A DNA stretch of 64,000 nt from Berberis thunbergii (lineage: Eukaryota > Streptophyta > Magnoliopsida > Ranunculales > Berberidaceae). Shown piece after piece: positions 12,701 to 23,672 of this stretch. The stretch spans positions 992,001 through 1,056,000 of the forward strand of contig QNQO01000224.1 in NCBI GenBank assembly GCA_003290165.1, in the 5' to 3' direction. The translations under genes and the position numbers were made by a program. The notes under the pieces were generated by a model. It was given only the letters and a program-made list of their open reading frames with translations. It was not told the origin of the DNA and ran no database searches. Within the stretch, counting starts at the first letter, position 1. The number at the start of each line of letters is the position of its first letter.

Positions 12701-15700
12701 AAAATCACTGCTATTGCCCACACTGCATGCTATTGCCCACATTGCACAGTGACATGAACTGCAACACCAGGGGAAAACATGTCACCAAAATCTAGCAAGT
12801 CAATCCTCTCATAAAAGAAGAAACACAATCACTACGAAGTTGCATAACCTTCACCAATCAAAGCATCAACACTTGTAGAGTTGCAAATCATGCAAGGAGT
12901 GACCCTAAGGTACATATATAAGGCTTCACTCCAAGCCTTGAGGGGAGTGTACTGTCCCTTTCAGTCCCCAACCAACTCAATACAGAGTTGGATTCGCAAG
13001 ACATGTGGATGTAATTTGAATAACTTTCATCTAATACTTTATTTTATTGGAATTTTCACACAACTCTTCACACGCACTAGGATTTCACAACCTTGCCTTC
13101 ACATGCTTGATGGGCTTTCTGGGCGTGACAAACCCACTTCATTACCATGTTCAATGTGCTTTCCATGTTTCTCCACTGCAAGCATATTTAAATTTTGTTT
13201 GGATGCAAGAGCGTTGTTTGCAACTTTAACCTTAGAGGGGCTTTGAAATGGAGAAGTTGATTAGCACTTGGATTAGTTAGCAGATGTTATGCTTTAAGAT
13301 GGTGATGACAAGGGAGTGGACCAAAGGAGGGGTTTATATGGGTTCTTTCTTACTAGGATGAGGAGAGAGAGGGGGGGGGGGGGGGGGGGGGGAGGATATC
13401 AGGGGAGTTTGAACATGATGAAGGGTGTGTCCTATGGATTGGATCCATGGAGGACTTCTTTGGAAATTCGTTGGAGAGATGCAAAAAGGATTTTCAAGAA
13501 TTGGTCAAATTTTGGGAGAAATGAATACAAGGATTTTGAATAAAAACCCTGCAGTACAGAAACTTGTCACAGAGAATAAATTAACTCGTATGATATGGGT
13601 TATACTTGCGTTAAAGGATTTGCCATACTCTACTTGTATGCATGGAGTGGACAGTCTGGACTAACTTAATAAAGACGTTCTCTTGTATTTTGGGATAGCA
13701 CAGTGAGTCTCACTCACACTGTTTCATCTTTTTTTTTTTTTTTTTTTTTAATGTTAATAAAATTTACCCTGTCTTATTTATCACAAATAAAAAAGGAAAA
13801 AAAGTTAAGGTGTTGGAGTCCTTGGTTTCATTTATCCTTGTTTTAAATGGTTCCTTTTAGTAGTGGATATGGCAAGCATCACATGCAAGTCCTAATAACC
13901 ATTCAAGGTTAACCTTCTATCAATATATTTGGCTTTTGAGACACAAAGAGAAGGTAAGTTTTGTGCGGTTTCCTTATATCTATTGTGAGTAAGTTTTAGT
14001 TTCATTATCTTCAGTAAAACTCAATGGTGGCCCGTAGCTGGTATTGTACTTATCTGCATGTGATTTGTCTTCTCTAGTGTGATTGTGCCATTTCTTGACT
14101 TCGTAAATCTAGTCCATGACTATTACATGTTCCCACCATACTGCCACGATACCACGTGAGTGTAAATTGCATGTATGAGGAATCCAACTCCAAAGTATCT
14201 AAATTTCTTTGGTTCCTGTAATTGTCAAACTTGTGTTTGGTTTTCTGTGGTTCTTGCAATTGGGAGACTTATCTAATATGATCTGAAGCCATTTTCACCA
14301 CCTGTACTTTATATTTGCAGTTGTATGCTATATTAGCAGTTCTAAGTTCGCTAAGTTCATATGAACAAATTGTAGTATCTTTATTACTAACCAAAAACTT
14401 CGATTGATCTATCAAAAATGAGGTTTGCCTAATCTGCATGTTGATTTCCTCCAATCACAGTTGGTTGTATCCTGGCATATGAAAGCTGCCACAATGTGTG
14501 AATTTTCCAAGCATGAATTCTTAGGTGGACTACAAGCACTGGGGTAATCATGTAACAGATACTGCTCACTTTTGTTCTTATCTCCAGAGATTTAGATTCC
14601 TTTGTTTATGAAATCTATCGTGATGGATTAAGTTCTTTGAAAAGTTACAAATTGTCCTTGCAGGGTGGATTCTCTTGAGAAATTCCGTGAAAGGATACAA
14701 TACATGCGCTCTGAACTAAAAGATGAACGTAAGTTTATATTTCCAAGGTGCCCATAACATTCTATATTAGGCCAAAAAAATGTTTTATATCTTGTTCAAA
14801 TGGTTGCTAATTTCTTTAACTTATAGAAAGCAAGAAATTGCGTTAACCAAAAAATTTGTTACAGTTTTGAGGTAGTGACCAAAAATGGCCAATGTTGTTT
14901 GATTTTTTGTGCCTCGTTTGCTTTTCAGAGAAGTTTCGTGAGATTTACAACTTTGCCTTTGGCTGGGCTAAAGAAAAGGTGCGACCGCATTATTTTGATT
15001 AGTGTTTGTTTGTCCATTCTTGGCACTGGGAGTTTTCAGTCATTGTTTTCGGCTAAGTAATGTATTTGAAATGGTTTTATGAGTGACATTGTTTGGAGCA
15101 AATAAAAAGGAAAAAGTTGGGCCTTCGGCTCTTTTAACCAAGAGTTAAATCTGGTTTGCTACAGCCACCTTTGTTTTCACACCTTTTTTGTATTTACATT
15201 TGTCTTCAGCATTTATTGATAGTGAGATAGAAACATAAGAAAGCAAAAACGACAGGAGGAGATAACAAAGAGGGTTTATTGTCTATGTACATGCTACTTC
15301 AAGTCAAAAACTAACTTTTTTATTTGACCCTCTTTGGAGCTAGCATAAATGATGCATGAATGCCAAATGGTTAGGCGCAATTCCATCATGAATTTTCTAA
15401 AGTCAGTTTTCCATTCTAAAAAATCCCATTGTTTCTTTCTATTGCAACAATGCAACAAATAGCATGTTTACATGATGTTAATGTCTATTAATCTCTGCCT
15501 TAGGCCTGAAATTTGTATTGAGGAGTGAGAGAGAGAGATTTCCATTAATGGAGTCTCCGGCATTATTATGAGCCTGATTATCCGAATTGCTATAAAAGAC
15601 GCCACAAATAATAAATAATTTCTTTCTCATTTCTGCTTCCAAATATACTCATTCTTGAATTCTAATTGTGAAACACGTCTGCCAAACCACGAATCTCCTC

Positions 15701-18700
15701 AGTCTCATCATCCTTTAGGTCCCTCTTTCAAGGGAAAGATCCCAAGAACACCACCGTCTATCCTTCAACATGCTTGATGAACTCTGTAGAGTCATCTCTA
15801 AGACTCATCGACCATTCGATAAGCTGATTTTTGCTCTTTAGTCTTTACCAAGGTCCTAGAGTGAGTGACTGAGTGAGATCTCCGTCCAGGCCATTGTACT
15901 TGAACTCTACTAACTACCATTATATTTGTATTTCCTTTGTAAACTAGTATTCTCACTTCCCTTTCCACTAACCTCTTCAATTTTACGTACCACTTTTGGC
16001 CTCTCATTTTGATGCTCAATGAATTCATTAGCAATGATATCATATTAAGAATCAAAAGTAGGTGTCTTTTTATTGGGCTCAGATCTGCCTCTGGTACTGG
16101 ATTGAGATAGAGAAGCGGAGCCTACTCTTTTTTGGTGAAGAGAATTCAACTGATACAATGGCCACTGGAGATGGATGCTGGGATTGAGAAATGGGCTCAC
16201 TATGACCCACATGAGTTTATAGTTCTGATATGTCTGGTGTAGTCACTGAAGTATAGCACTAGATCACCTTTTCTTGCTGCAAATAGTCAATCTGTGAACA
16301 AGGTGAACCCAATCAGAACCACAAGAGGGCTAGTGAACCTATCAAAGAACGTCAGCCGAACTCTACGCCATCTATAGATGGACCTTTAACAAGAGTGAGA
16401 GCTTCGATAATAGTGCTTTTTATTCTTATTTAGAACTCTATTTTTCTAGTTCATTCACAAGGTCCAGTAAATGGCACAAGGGAACATGGAACAAGAATGA
16501 TGAAAAGTCCCATGAAAATCCAAACAAGATCTAGAGTAATCCATGAGATTCAAGCTAAAGCCGCTACTAAGGATTAAGCGATCTCAATTCTCATTTATTG
16601 CCTTGTAGCCTGTGGTCCATGCACGTTCCTTGTTCATGCCTTTGCCATTAGGACTCCAAAGTTATTTTCCAAAGGGGGAAAAAAACTGCACTTCACTGTT
16701 TTAGGAGGGTATTTCCTCTAGAACAATCTTGAAGTAAAAGCTCTACTTCCTCCAAAGATGTAAAGCCGTCTGTCAACCTCGAATATAAAGAATACACCAG
16801 AAAAGAACCTTCTTTCGACCACCCATCTTCCGCTTCCTCTAATGAGATCTCTTTAAGAACTTCCAGTTTCCTCAATCTCCTAGTCGTTTGGGGTCCTCTG
16901 GATGTGAGCGTCTCGTTTGGGGTCCTCTGGATGTGAGCGTCTCTCATATCATTGTCTCATTTCCATTTCACTGAAGTTACTAGTCCTCACCAAACAAACA
17001 AATTCTAATTGGAGCTGGAAAAGTGATCCTTCAAAGTTATATACCTCTATGTTTTATTTCCAGAACTAAAACTTCTCAACCCTTTGCTAGCTATAAGGAG
17101 AGACCCTGCCAAAGGAGCATACGGTTGTGTAGACCCACAATATGAACCTGTGTGGGGTTTTATTCCAAAAGTCCTCTATGCGAAAAAGCAAACCGGTTTT
17201 ATTAGAAGTTACATGGTGTGCTTTCTATAATTCTATTCCATGTGAAATTAATCATCATGGCTCGGATTGACTCCAGCAGTGTCTTTATGAAATCGAATGT
17301 TGTGTGTTTTATTAGAGGAAAAAAATAGATGATTTCATTAGAATATGGTATATTAGTGGTCTTCCACTTGGGTTGATATTTCCATGACTTGTTGGTATAA
17401 GAAACTTCCATAACTGGTAGTGGCTGATTGAGTTGATCAAAAGTCATTATTACTGGATGTACACTCCAATCATTTTGGCATTTTCGTTACGAGTTCTAGG
17501 TAGTTAGCTGCTTCCGTAAATTACAGAATCTGAGTTTAGTTGATTCATTGCAGGGCCAGAAATCTTTAGCTCTGGATACGGCTATAGGAATGTGGCAGTT
17601 ACTGTTTGCTGAAAAGGAGTGGCCCTTGGTTGATCACTGGTGCCAGTTTTTACAGGTAATACTAACCATACCATTTGAAAAAATGATGTGTCCTTGCCTC
17701 TTATACTTGCAGTTATATTTTTTCCTTGCCACTTTTACTGCTAATAAGATGGAAGCTAGTTACCGTAGTGATATTTGAAAAGATTTTATCGAGTTTAAAG
17801 GTTTTCTTGACTTGAAATTGGTAGAAGTTGTCTGCCAAAAAGTTTTGAGGGTTAGGTATTCAGCCTCTTAAAAATGTGAATGAAACCCTTTTTGGAAGTG
17901 GCTTTGGTGTGATGTATGGGAGATACTCTATGGGGAAGAGTGATCCAATCTAAGTATGGCTGAGAGGGGAAAGGTTGCCTCCCAAGACATCCTACTAGGT
18001 CTTATTGTGTCTTTAGAGTGTTATGAGGATAAGGTTATGGTGTTAGATTATATATTTCCTTGGGCAGTGAGGTGAGATTGAGATTAGACCATGTCCCTGA
18101 GATTTGATAAAAGAAATGTGGGTTGGTGGGGTTTCTTTAGTAGTTTTTTTGCTTAGGCTCTTTTGAGCTTGCATATATCCTCAAGGTTTGGTTTGGTTGT
18201 TTGGGGAGGTGGGAAGGAAGGGGCGGGGTGGAACTTTCATTTTCGTATTGGAGGATGTGGGTCACGTGGCTAATCTGTTGAATCTTATTGCTCAAGTCTT
18301 TGAGGGTTGAAGAGGATACTTGGATTGTGATTGCAATGTCTTTTCTTCTTTGGCATAACCTTGTGTTCGATGACTTCATAGTCTTTGGTATGAAATAGCT
18401 TTACCTACCTGGGATACATTGATAATGTGTAAGGGGTATGCAACTGCGGATTGTGATTCGTGACTGAGGGTGGAGCCTGAAAATTTTCTGTTTTAGAGCT
18501 GGTTCATGAATTTATTTAGGAAACAAAGGGAAAAAACAAAGCCATGCTATTGAACCACAATTACATTATCCAATTAATGATAGTCTTGGGAACCGACTCC
18601 TTTGAAATTGAATTGCCCGGAGCACATGTACCAAAGAAAGCCAAAACTTCAATCAAGACATGGTCTCAAGGTGCGAAAGCATCATTTTAGGTCGATTCAC

Positions 18701-21621
18701 TCATGCAAAGTATCCAATGGAACTTGGAGCACACTATGCCCTCCATAAACCTCAAAGAAAGTGGCTCCAAATGAACCATCAAAGTCTTAATGGAAAGGCA
18801 GATGATCCTAACTCCTCGCATCCGGTCAACATGACAGAATCCAACCCACCTTCCAAGCCCCTAGAACTCAAACCATGTTGGGTTGCAATACATTGCCAAA
18901 CAAACTCCCTCACAGAGAAGGAAACCTTGGAAGGGAAACTTGTTGGGCATGGATCACAATGGAGGCATTTCACTACCAAGTGACTGTAAATGGAAGAAAC
19001 TGAAAAGGAACCACTTAGAGAAAGTTTATTTCCATACATCCTCATTACCATTAGGAAACATCAAGGTAAGACTCTCCATCAAGTTACCTGCCGCATGAAG
19101 GGTCTTTTATAAAATGGAGATTCCAACCCTGTGTCCTACATATAATCTGGAACTAAGCTATGAAAATCTGAAATATGATCTGAAATCTAATCCTTAATAG
19201 CGCCATCGAGAAACACCATTTTTCATGCCATTACATAATTTTGTTTACTTTGCTGAGAACATGCTCAATTTCCACCTGAAAGCCCATTGCCCAAAAGGCA
19301 CATCGTTCATCTTCTTGAAGGTCCTTGCTCAGAAACCACCTGTCTCGTTAGGACTTGGGAATAGGCACCAAGTCCCACCTAACTTCTTGTCACCCTCCTC
19401 TACACCTCCCTACAATTCTGAAGCAATTCCAAACACTTTGCTATCTGCTTGGCAACAGTTGGAAAGACATCTAAATGAAGCAGGCTTGCATCCCAAAGCA
19501 TCAACCACTGGATCCTCCAAATATTTTCTATTGCATTCAATTCCAAAGGAAACTGAAGTGCCGCAAGAGATCCCACCACATATCCCTTAATGGAAGCCAC
19601 TTGATTGACAAAATTTCCTTATTTGATATTGATCAAGATACTCTTGGAGAACTTGATTTCAAACTCTAAAGATCTACAAGGTACGCTTAAGATTGACAAC
19701 ATGATTTGACAGATTGTCAAGAAAAAAGTTTAGAAGATTGTTTTGTCTGCCTATGGAGATGGTGATGGTAGGAGTCCCCTCCAATTTTGAAAACACCCAA
19801 TCTCGAGCCTTGGGAACAACCTACTCAAAGCATCCAATCCGCCTTTGGTGACATGGGCCCCATTGTGGCCTTGTCTAATTCCCCGACGATTCCAAAAGAT
19901 CCAACCGGAGTTTCACATCTGGTTCAAGAAGCGTGGAATGATTTTTTCAACCTCTGTAGAGTGTTGTGGGTCATGCTCTTCTCTTGTGTTGAAATCAGGA
20001 AATGTTTTTGTCTTTGAAATCAGGAAATGATGTTTTTTCAAGAGGGAAGTCTAAGGGTGTTATGAAGGTTTTCTCGTATGCAATTGTTGGATTAGTTTGG
20101 AAGAGAAAATGACCAAAGCTTCAATGGTTGTAATGTGCTTCTTAGAAGGATTGTGGTGGATGTCAGTGCTTGCACATGTAATTAGGCTATTTTTTTTTTC
20201 AAAGGTTTGGTTTTGAAAATCTTTGTAGATATGGGTAAAATTTGTTGATGAGCTCAAATCTTTCTTATTTTTTTGCAGTTAGCTATCACTGTTACTTTTT
20301 TTAGTTCTTTATTTTAAACAACAGATGATACATTAAAACCAGACTAGAAGCTATGAGCAAAGTACAAGGAGAGCGAGGACCTCACAGATAAGAAACAATA
20401 ACACAAACAGCAGCAAAAACTAGCTATTGTAATCTCATAATTGTAAACTAAAAATTAAATATCAAGGTATATCTCCTTCAGAAGTAACCACATACTTCTC
20501 CATTGCCACACTGAAGTTCTGATGCTATGCTGCCGATATCTTTGCTTCTTGCCCTAAAATATCCTCTCGTTTCTCTATTGAGATAATGCCCACAGTACTG
20601 TCAATAGGAACCTCTTCCATATCCATTTTTCAATACTCATTCACTGATTTAGAGACATACTCATCAGCTCGAACTACCTATAGTTGTTGATTGCAAATTT
20701 TTCTCTTTCTAACAGCAAGTTCATTATATTATTTGTCCTTTGATATTTTTTTAGCTGTTGGTAAGGTTTTTTCTCTCTAAATGTAGGCTCGGCATAATAA
20801 AGCAATCTCAAGGGATACTTGGTCCCAGCTCTTGGAATTTGCCCGGGTAAGAAGTCAAATTTATGCTGATTTTTTAAAGCCTATGATCATACTCACAATT
20901 GTGTTTTGTACCAGAGTGTATGCATGTAATTTAAGTACACAAGTTCATAGTTCTACTGATTTAAATGACTTGATTTGTATATGTACATATGCAATTTATG
21001 CATTATCTATGTACAGGTTTCGTAGATAGGTAATCACACTTCAGATACAAATACTTAAAAGTTGTTTGTTTGTTGGATCCATGCTTTCATATACTAATAT
21101 TATGAGCAACTAGATTTGCACATACTTAGGTATTACAAATTCATAATTCTAATGATTATGGTGATTGTTCAATGAAAAGTAGGACGCTGATGCTAATTAT
21201 ATGGACATTTGTGTTTCTCTCATCAACATAAACTTTGCTAGTGCCAGATCTTCACTCTTTTTTCATTACATCACAAATTCTTTTCTTGAATCGTGTTCCA
21301 GTTATTAGGATTGAATTTGTATAAGTTGCAAAACTTGATATTTTTCACATAAAAAATTGATTATTCAAATGTTTTGAAGATACAATTGTCTCATTAGTCA
21401 TGTCTCTCGCTAAGGACCTTGCACATGATCAATATCGTGTACTAGCAAAAATAATTGTAACAGGGGAGAGTTTCATTGAATTTGATGATTGTCATGTATT
21501 TTCTATGCAGACAGTGGATCCAAGTTTATCAAACTACGATGACCAGGGTGCATGGCCTTACCTGATTGACGAATTCGTTGAATATTTGGCGGAGAATGGC
21601 ATTGTCCAAAGGACTGGCTGA
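3880..21621 (+). CDS. DCN1: DCN1-like protein (defective in cullin neddylation), 11 coding exons
   Basis: Scaffold E3 that helps Rub1/NEDD8 transfer from its E2 (UBC12/RCE1 type) to cullins, so it tunes cullin-RING ubiquitin ligases. Exons: 3880-3882, 4370-4431, 8118-8254, 8878-8936, 9221-9244, 14461-14543, 14664-14728, 14929-14978, 17554-17655, 20787-20846, 21511-21621. They join in frame to 756 nt, 251 residues, the usual family length. Exon 1 is only the ATG; residue 2 starts the family's HKL N-terminus. Residues about 8-45 form the UBA-like region and about 60-245 the PONY domain. The three acidic-patch residues that contact the cullin are present with family spacing: Asp205, Ala229 and Asp235. 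Intron 3 is GC-AG (donor AAAG|GCAAGT); a GT donor 4 bases further on would give an early stop. Introns 2, 5, 8 and 9 are 2.6-5.2 kb and full of transposon debris. A candidate AATAAA lies at 21811-21816. Confidence 0.95.
4682..4868. mobile_element. Palindromic Mutator-type MITE in DCN1 intron 2
   Basis: A 187-bp GC-rich hairpin. The left arm starts CAACCCGTCTAACTCTCGAG and the inverted right arm CAACCCGCCTAACTGTCGAG; the arms pair through GATGGACGG and CCCGGGATGCG to a short loop near 4775. It is flanked by a perfect 9-bp duplication TTAATTTTG (4673-4681 and 4869-4877), which points to Mutator-type mobilisation. A 32-bp segment of the left arm is duplicated in tandem (4687-4718 and 4719-4750). 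Confidence 0.85.
5171..5229. repeat. Short tandem duplication in DCN1 intron 2
   Basis: Two copies of a unit of about 31 bp beginning TTCTAACTAGTGGAGTGCGA, differing at a few positions. Non-coding, intronic. Confidence 0.6.
6002..6220. repeat. Direct repeat pair with TCAATTGGGTTCAA motifs
   Basis: A segment of about 70 bp (AATAGATTtGGGAATCTATC, then a GTTTATTGATC-type stretch, then CAATTGGGTTCAAACCATCG) at 6002-6071 recurs at 6151-6220 with only two or three differences, an offset of 149. Degenerate versions of the ATTGATCGAATTG motif also appear from about 5790. Function unknown; it lies in intron 2. Confidence 0.6.
6700..7150 (+). mobile_element. LINE (L1-type) 3' end relic in DCN1 intron 2
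   Basis: Broken reading frames resemble the C-terminal part of plant L1 ORF2 proteins: a WVIPGSIEVLE segment near 6846-6878, then a WK..SNSRVF segment near 6915-6940 after a frameshift. The segment ends with a TTTAATATTGATTCTTGCC tail and a 13-base A run at 7138-7150, as expected for a LINE 3' terminus. How far the relic extends upstream (perhaps to 6,230) is not clear. Confidence 0.55.
7501..7679. mobile_element. Tourist-like (PIF/Harbinger-type) MITE in DCN1 intron 2
   Basis: 179 bp with inverted ends GGCTGTGTTTGGTAT and, inverted, GGCTGTGTTTGATTG. Flanked by TAT on both sides (7498-7500 and 7680-7682), compatible with a 3-bp target duplication. No coding capacity. Confidence 0.65.
8255..8877 (+). 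other. GC-AG intron 3 of the DCN1-like gene
   Basis: The donor reads AAAG|GCAAGT and the acceptor ATTCAG|ATCAG. The split codon G|AT gives the Asp of the conserved YK-D-QYAD junction. The GC donor otherwise matches the U1-pairing consensus perfectly, as is typical of the small class of GC-AG introns. The nearby GT at 8259-8260 breaks the reading frame. Confidence 0.85.
9673..9744. repeat. Homopolymer C tract followed by (AC)n and an A run
   Basis: 24 C residues (9673-9696) run directly into (AC)n to about 9732 and then a poly-A stretch. It lies in DCN1 intron 5. Length calls in such tracts are often unreliable. Confidence 0.9.
10190..10620 (-). pseudogene. Ty1/copia reverse transcriptase relic in DCN1 intron 5
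   Basis: Read on the - strand the segment follows copia RT order with frameshifts: LVARG, then YEDMFAPLSKRT (family YEDTFAPVAK), then VFLHHGLE (family AFLNGDLE), then LYGLKQPPCAAWLERFNSA (family LYGLKQAPRAWFERF). No intact frame, LTR or primer site is evident. It is an old fragment opposite in direction to the host gene. Confidence 0.75.
10700..11828. other. Unassigned intron 5 sequence
   Basis: Short open frames only. The part next to the copia relic may be further copia debris, but I found no motif that proves it. No gene recognised. Confidence 0.4.
11830..12423. mobile_element. hAT-type MITE in DCN1 intron 5
   Basis: 594 bp with ends CAGTGTTCTAAAAAGCG and, inverted, CAGTGTTTTAAAAATCG, followed on each side by GGC/CTAGG-rich subterminal sequence. 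The flanks TTTTTTTG (11822-11829) and CTTTTTTG (12424-12431) match at 7 of 8 positions, fitting an 8-bp hAT duplication. The interior is AT-rich without a transposase. Confidence 0.75.
12480..14460. other. Unassigned distal part of DCN1 intron 5, with G and T homopolymers
   Basis: Contains a 22-G run (13371-13392), a run of about 23 T (13729-13751), and two A-rich termini preceded by AATGAAATATTTG (near 12528) and TTAATAAAATTTACC (near 13755) that look like LINE 3' tails. The open frames at 12881-13246 and 13316-13664 match nothing I recognise. Confidence 0.4.
14979..17553. other. DCN1 intron 8, no gene recognised
   Basis: No coding region or element end could be supported. One perfect tandem duplication of 29 bp (CGTTTGGGGTCCTCTGGATG and following bases) occupies 16885-16913 and 16914-16942. 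Confidence 0.6.
17860..18400 (+). pseudogene. L1-type LINE ORF2 relic in DCN1 intron 9
   Basis: Three frames together give the order typical of plant L1 ORF2 downstream of the RT: FWKWLW (family GKWLWRF), then WGRVIQSKYG followed by a stop (family LWRRVIASKYG), then WNFHFR, ANLLNLI and RVEEDTW (family WNLHFRR, VAxLLxLL, xxEDxxxW). Frameshifts and stops show it is long dead. Confidence 0.65.
18600..19051 (-). pseudogene. Possible LINE C-terminal (zinc-binding RVT tail) relic
   Basis: On the - strand a frame with LSLSGSFSVSSIYSHLV and FPSKVSFSVREFVWQ resembles the GxFSVKSxYxxL and PPKVxFFxWxA segments of plant non-LTR ORF2 tails. Similarity is short and the frame is broken; it could be chance. 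Confidence 0.35.
19052..20786. other. Remainder of DCN1 intron 9, no gene recognised
   Basis: Several short open frames (for example 19225-19590 + and 19787-20017 +) show no family I can name and no neighbouring splice logic tying them to the host gene. Confidence 0.4.
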
Positions 21622-22892
21622 AAATGGGGTGCTAAAACTGGTTTGCCCAAGTATTGGAACTTTGGTGTATAGTGCTTACTTTCTCTTTCTACATTGTGAT
21701 TTGAGTCGATTAATCTTTTCCAAACTATCTTGTGCAAGATCAGAAACAATGAATTACCTTGAATTGTAGACAAATCTGATGATGATAGAGAATATTTTTC
21801 ACTTAGTTTGAATAAAACAACATGATAAGCTTCATAATTCTCAAATTTGTAGAATCTTTTGGTTATTATTGTCTCCCTAGATATTTAAGAATTGCATCTT
21901 CAGTAACCACACCAAAGATTACTCGATTTTCTTCTGCTTGTTTTTTTAACATTAATTGGAGATGGCCATTGTGTGTTTTCTTCTTACTTATGGTCCCAGC
22001 ATAAAGCTTTTATGTGAAAATAACTCTGCAGCCACAAGCTATTCTAAATCTGTTCTAGAGTCCCATCTTCCATTGGGTGAAAAATCTCTTGGACTGTTCT
22101 TTGAATGAGAGCACCTTAGCGAACTGCTTCCAGTGCACTATTGATCATGTAATCGTCAGCTAAGATATCCTCAACTCAGCACTGTGGTTTGAAATGTGCA
22201 CAAGCCATTGTTGTCCCTAGAACACTCTTGACTAGTCCGATCTCACTGCTATAGTTTGAGGTTACTTGCACGCAAATAGTTTTGAGGTTGCTTGCATGCA
22301 AACAAATCTGATGAAGCCACTGGTTAAAGTTATCATACAAAAAAGATCAGATTTGAGGGTGCAGTGGCTGCCAACAACAGAAGCATGGTAATTGCTAGCA
22401 AAGTAGCAGAGCTTGTTGATAGTGAATTCGTGAGCAACCAAGTCTCCAGAATCAGTTTTCTGGCAGAAGCACCTCTGTGGCGGCTATGAATGTATTTCTT
22501 GATAGCTTTGTATATAGCATAACATCAATCCAAAAATATAGCAAGGTTGCAGAATTTGAGATAAAAAAATCGCTGATCACAACATATGAAAAATTAAGCA
22601 TAACATCGCATTGCATATACACGATGTTTAAACACATTGCAGCCCTTTATATCGCCATTCAATTCTAGTGCTTTATATTCTAGTGTTGAACACATTCTAC
22701 ATCGCCGTCAATTATAGTGTCAGTAATGAAAATGATTATGTGTATCCCCATTCCCTAGACTCACTCAATAAGTAAATAAAAAGCAAAATCTGTGTCAGAA
22801 TCCCATCTAATCCAACAGATAATTTATTTGAATCACAAACAAATGTATACATGCCTCATATATCATCAAAACTACCTTCATTTGCTCCCAAT
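21622..22892. other. 3' regions between the convergent DCN1-like and PsbP-like genes
   Basis: Holds the DCN1-like 3'UTR with a candidate AATAAA at 21811-21816. The - strand gene has a candidate AATAAA at 22828-22823, about 65 bases after its stop. No other gene is seen. Confidence 0.5.
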
Positions 22893-23672
22893 CTAAAAAG
22901 AGCCAACAGTTTTAAACGATGCATGTACATGCTTCAGCATTGCCTCGTCGCGCTTCCAGTCCACTGAAGGTGCATTAACAAAATGGGCATAAAGCTTGTT
23001 GTTAGCACAAGTCACTGATATCAAGCTATGTGCAGTCACTCCATCAATCTCATAAACATAATAAACCTGCCCCTTCTCATCCTTCCTCTCTTCAGACTTA
23101 ACACCATCAGCAGTAGAGATTAGATCTTGTAGTTCTACATCTGATAATGCTAAGTTGTCTAGTACAGTCCCCATGGGAGCTAGTTGTCTGAATCCCGAAA
23201 GAAATGTTAAGTACTCCTTTTCTGTTTTCTTCTTTGGGTTATAGAATTCACTATCTGTTCCATTGGTTCCCTTTTCGACTTTGGATACTAGACGTTCTTT
23301 CCAGCCTTCTGGGACGTCATAGATGTACTCTGCAGAGTCTTTTTTGTTTGAGTTTCCACCGTAGCCACCATAATTGGCGGCGCTGGCAGCTGTACCATAG
23401 TAGATATTGTATGATGGGTCTGCTAGTGATGGTGGTGTGGTTGATAGGATCAAGGCTGCAGTGGTGGCGGCGATGGTGGTGGTCATGGAGATTGAGGTGG
23501 AGAGTTTGTTATTGTCATTGTTGATAGTTGTGGTGATTGGATGGTGGTGTTTTGGAGGGGATTTGGGGGGAGGGACATGTGTGGAGGTTGAGGAAAAGAG
23601 AGCTGAGGGGGAGAAAATGGTGGCCATGAGAGAAGTGGAAGATGTGGTTCTTTGTTGTTTATGATTGTACAT
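22893..23672 (-). CDS. Thylakoid lumenal 19 kDa-type PsbP-family protein
   Basis: Intronless frame of 259 codons. The likelier start is the internal Met at codon 16 (ATG at 23627-23625, context ATGGCC): the first 15 residues are polar and the segment from MATIFSPSALF onward looks like a normal chloroplast transit peptide. A second, hydrophobic thylakoid-transfer segment (ALILSTTPPSLA, ending near residue 84) precedes Asp-Pro, a typical lumen cleavage context. The mature part of about 175 residues is close to 19 kDa. It carries the PsbP-like fold signatures of this group: YYGTAASAANYGGYGG at the N-terminus, VPEGWKERLVSKVEKGTNGT, and the C-terminal YEIDG and HFVNAP segments. The family lies in the thylakoid lumen; its exact role is not settled, and it is distinct from the oxygen-evolving subunit PsbP. 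A GATAAGG I-box-like motif (23688-23682) precedes the gene. Confidence 0.92.
   Translation of the reverse strand: MYNHKQQRTTSSTSLMATIFSPSALFSSTSTHVPPPKSPPKHHHPITTTINNDNNKLSTSISMTTTIAATTAALILSTTPPSLADPSYNIYYGTAASAANYGGYGGNSNKKDSAEYIYDVPEGWKERLVSKVEKGTNGTDSEFYNPKKKTEKEYLTFLSGFRQLAPMGTVLDNLALSDVELQDLISTADGVKSEERKDEKGQVYYVYEIDGVTAHSLISVTCANNKLYAHFVNAPSVDWKRDEAMLKHVHASFKTVGSF

Noticed and set aside
19225..19590. 121-codon frame in DCN1 intron 9
   Set aside because: No recognisable domain, no splice evidence, and surrounded by LINE-like debris.
23628..23672. Upstream Met (codon 1) as start of the thylakoid-lumen protein
   Set aside because: The 15 extra residues are polar, and the second ATG has the better context and begins a normal transit peptide. 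The longer frame is reported as the span only because the first ATG cannot be excluded.
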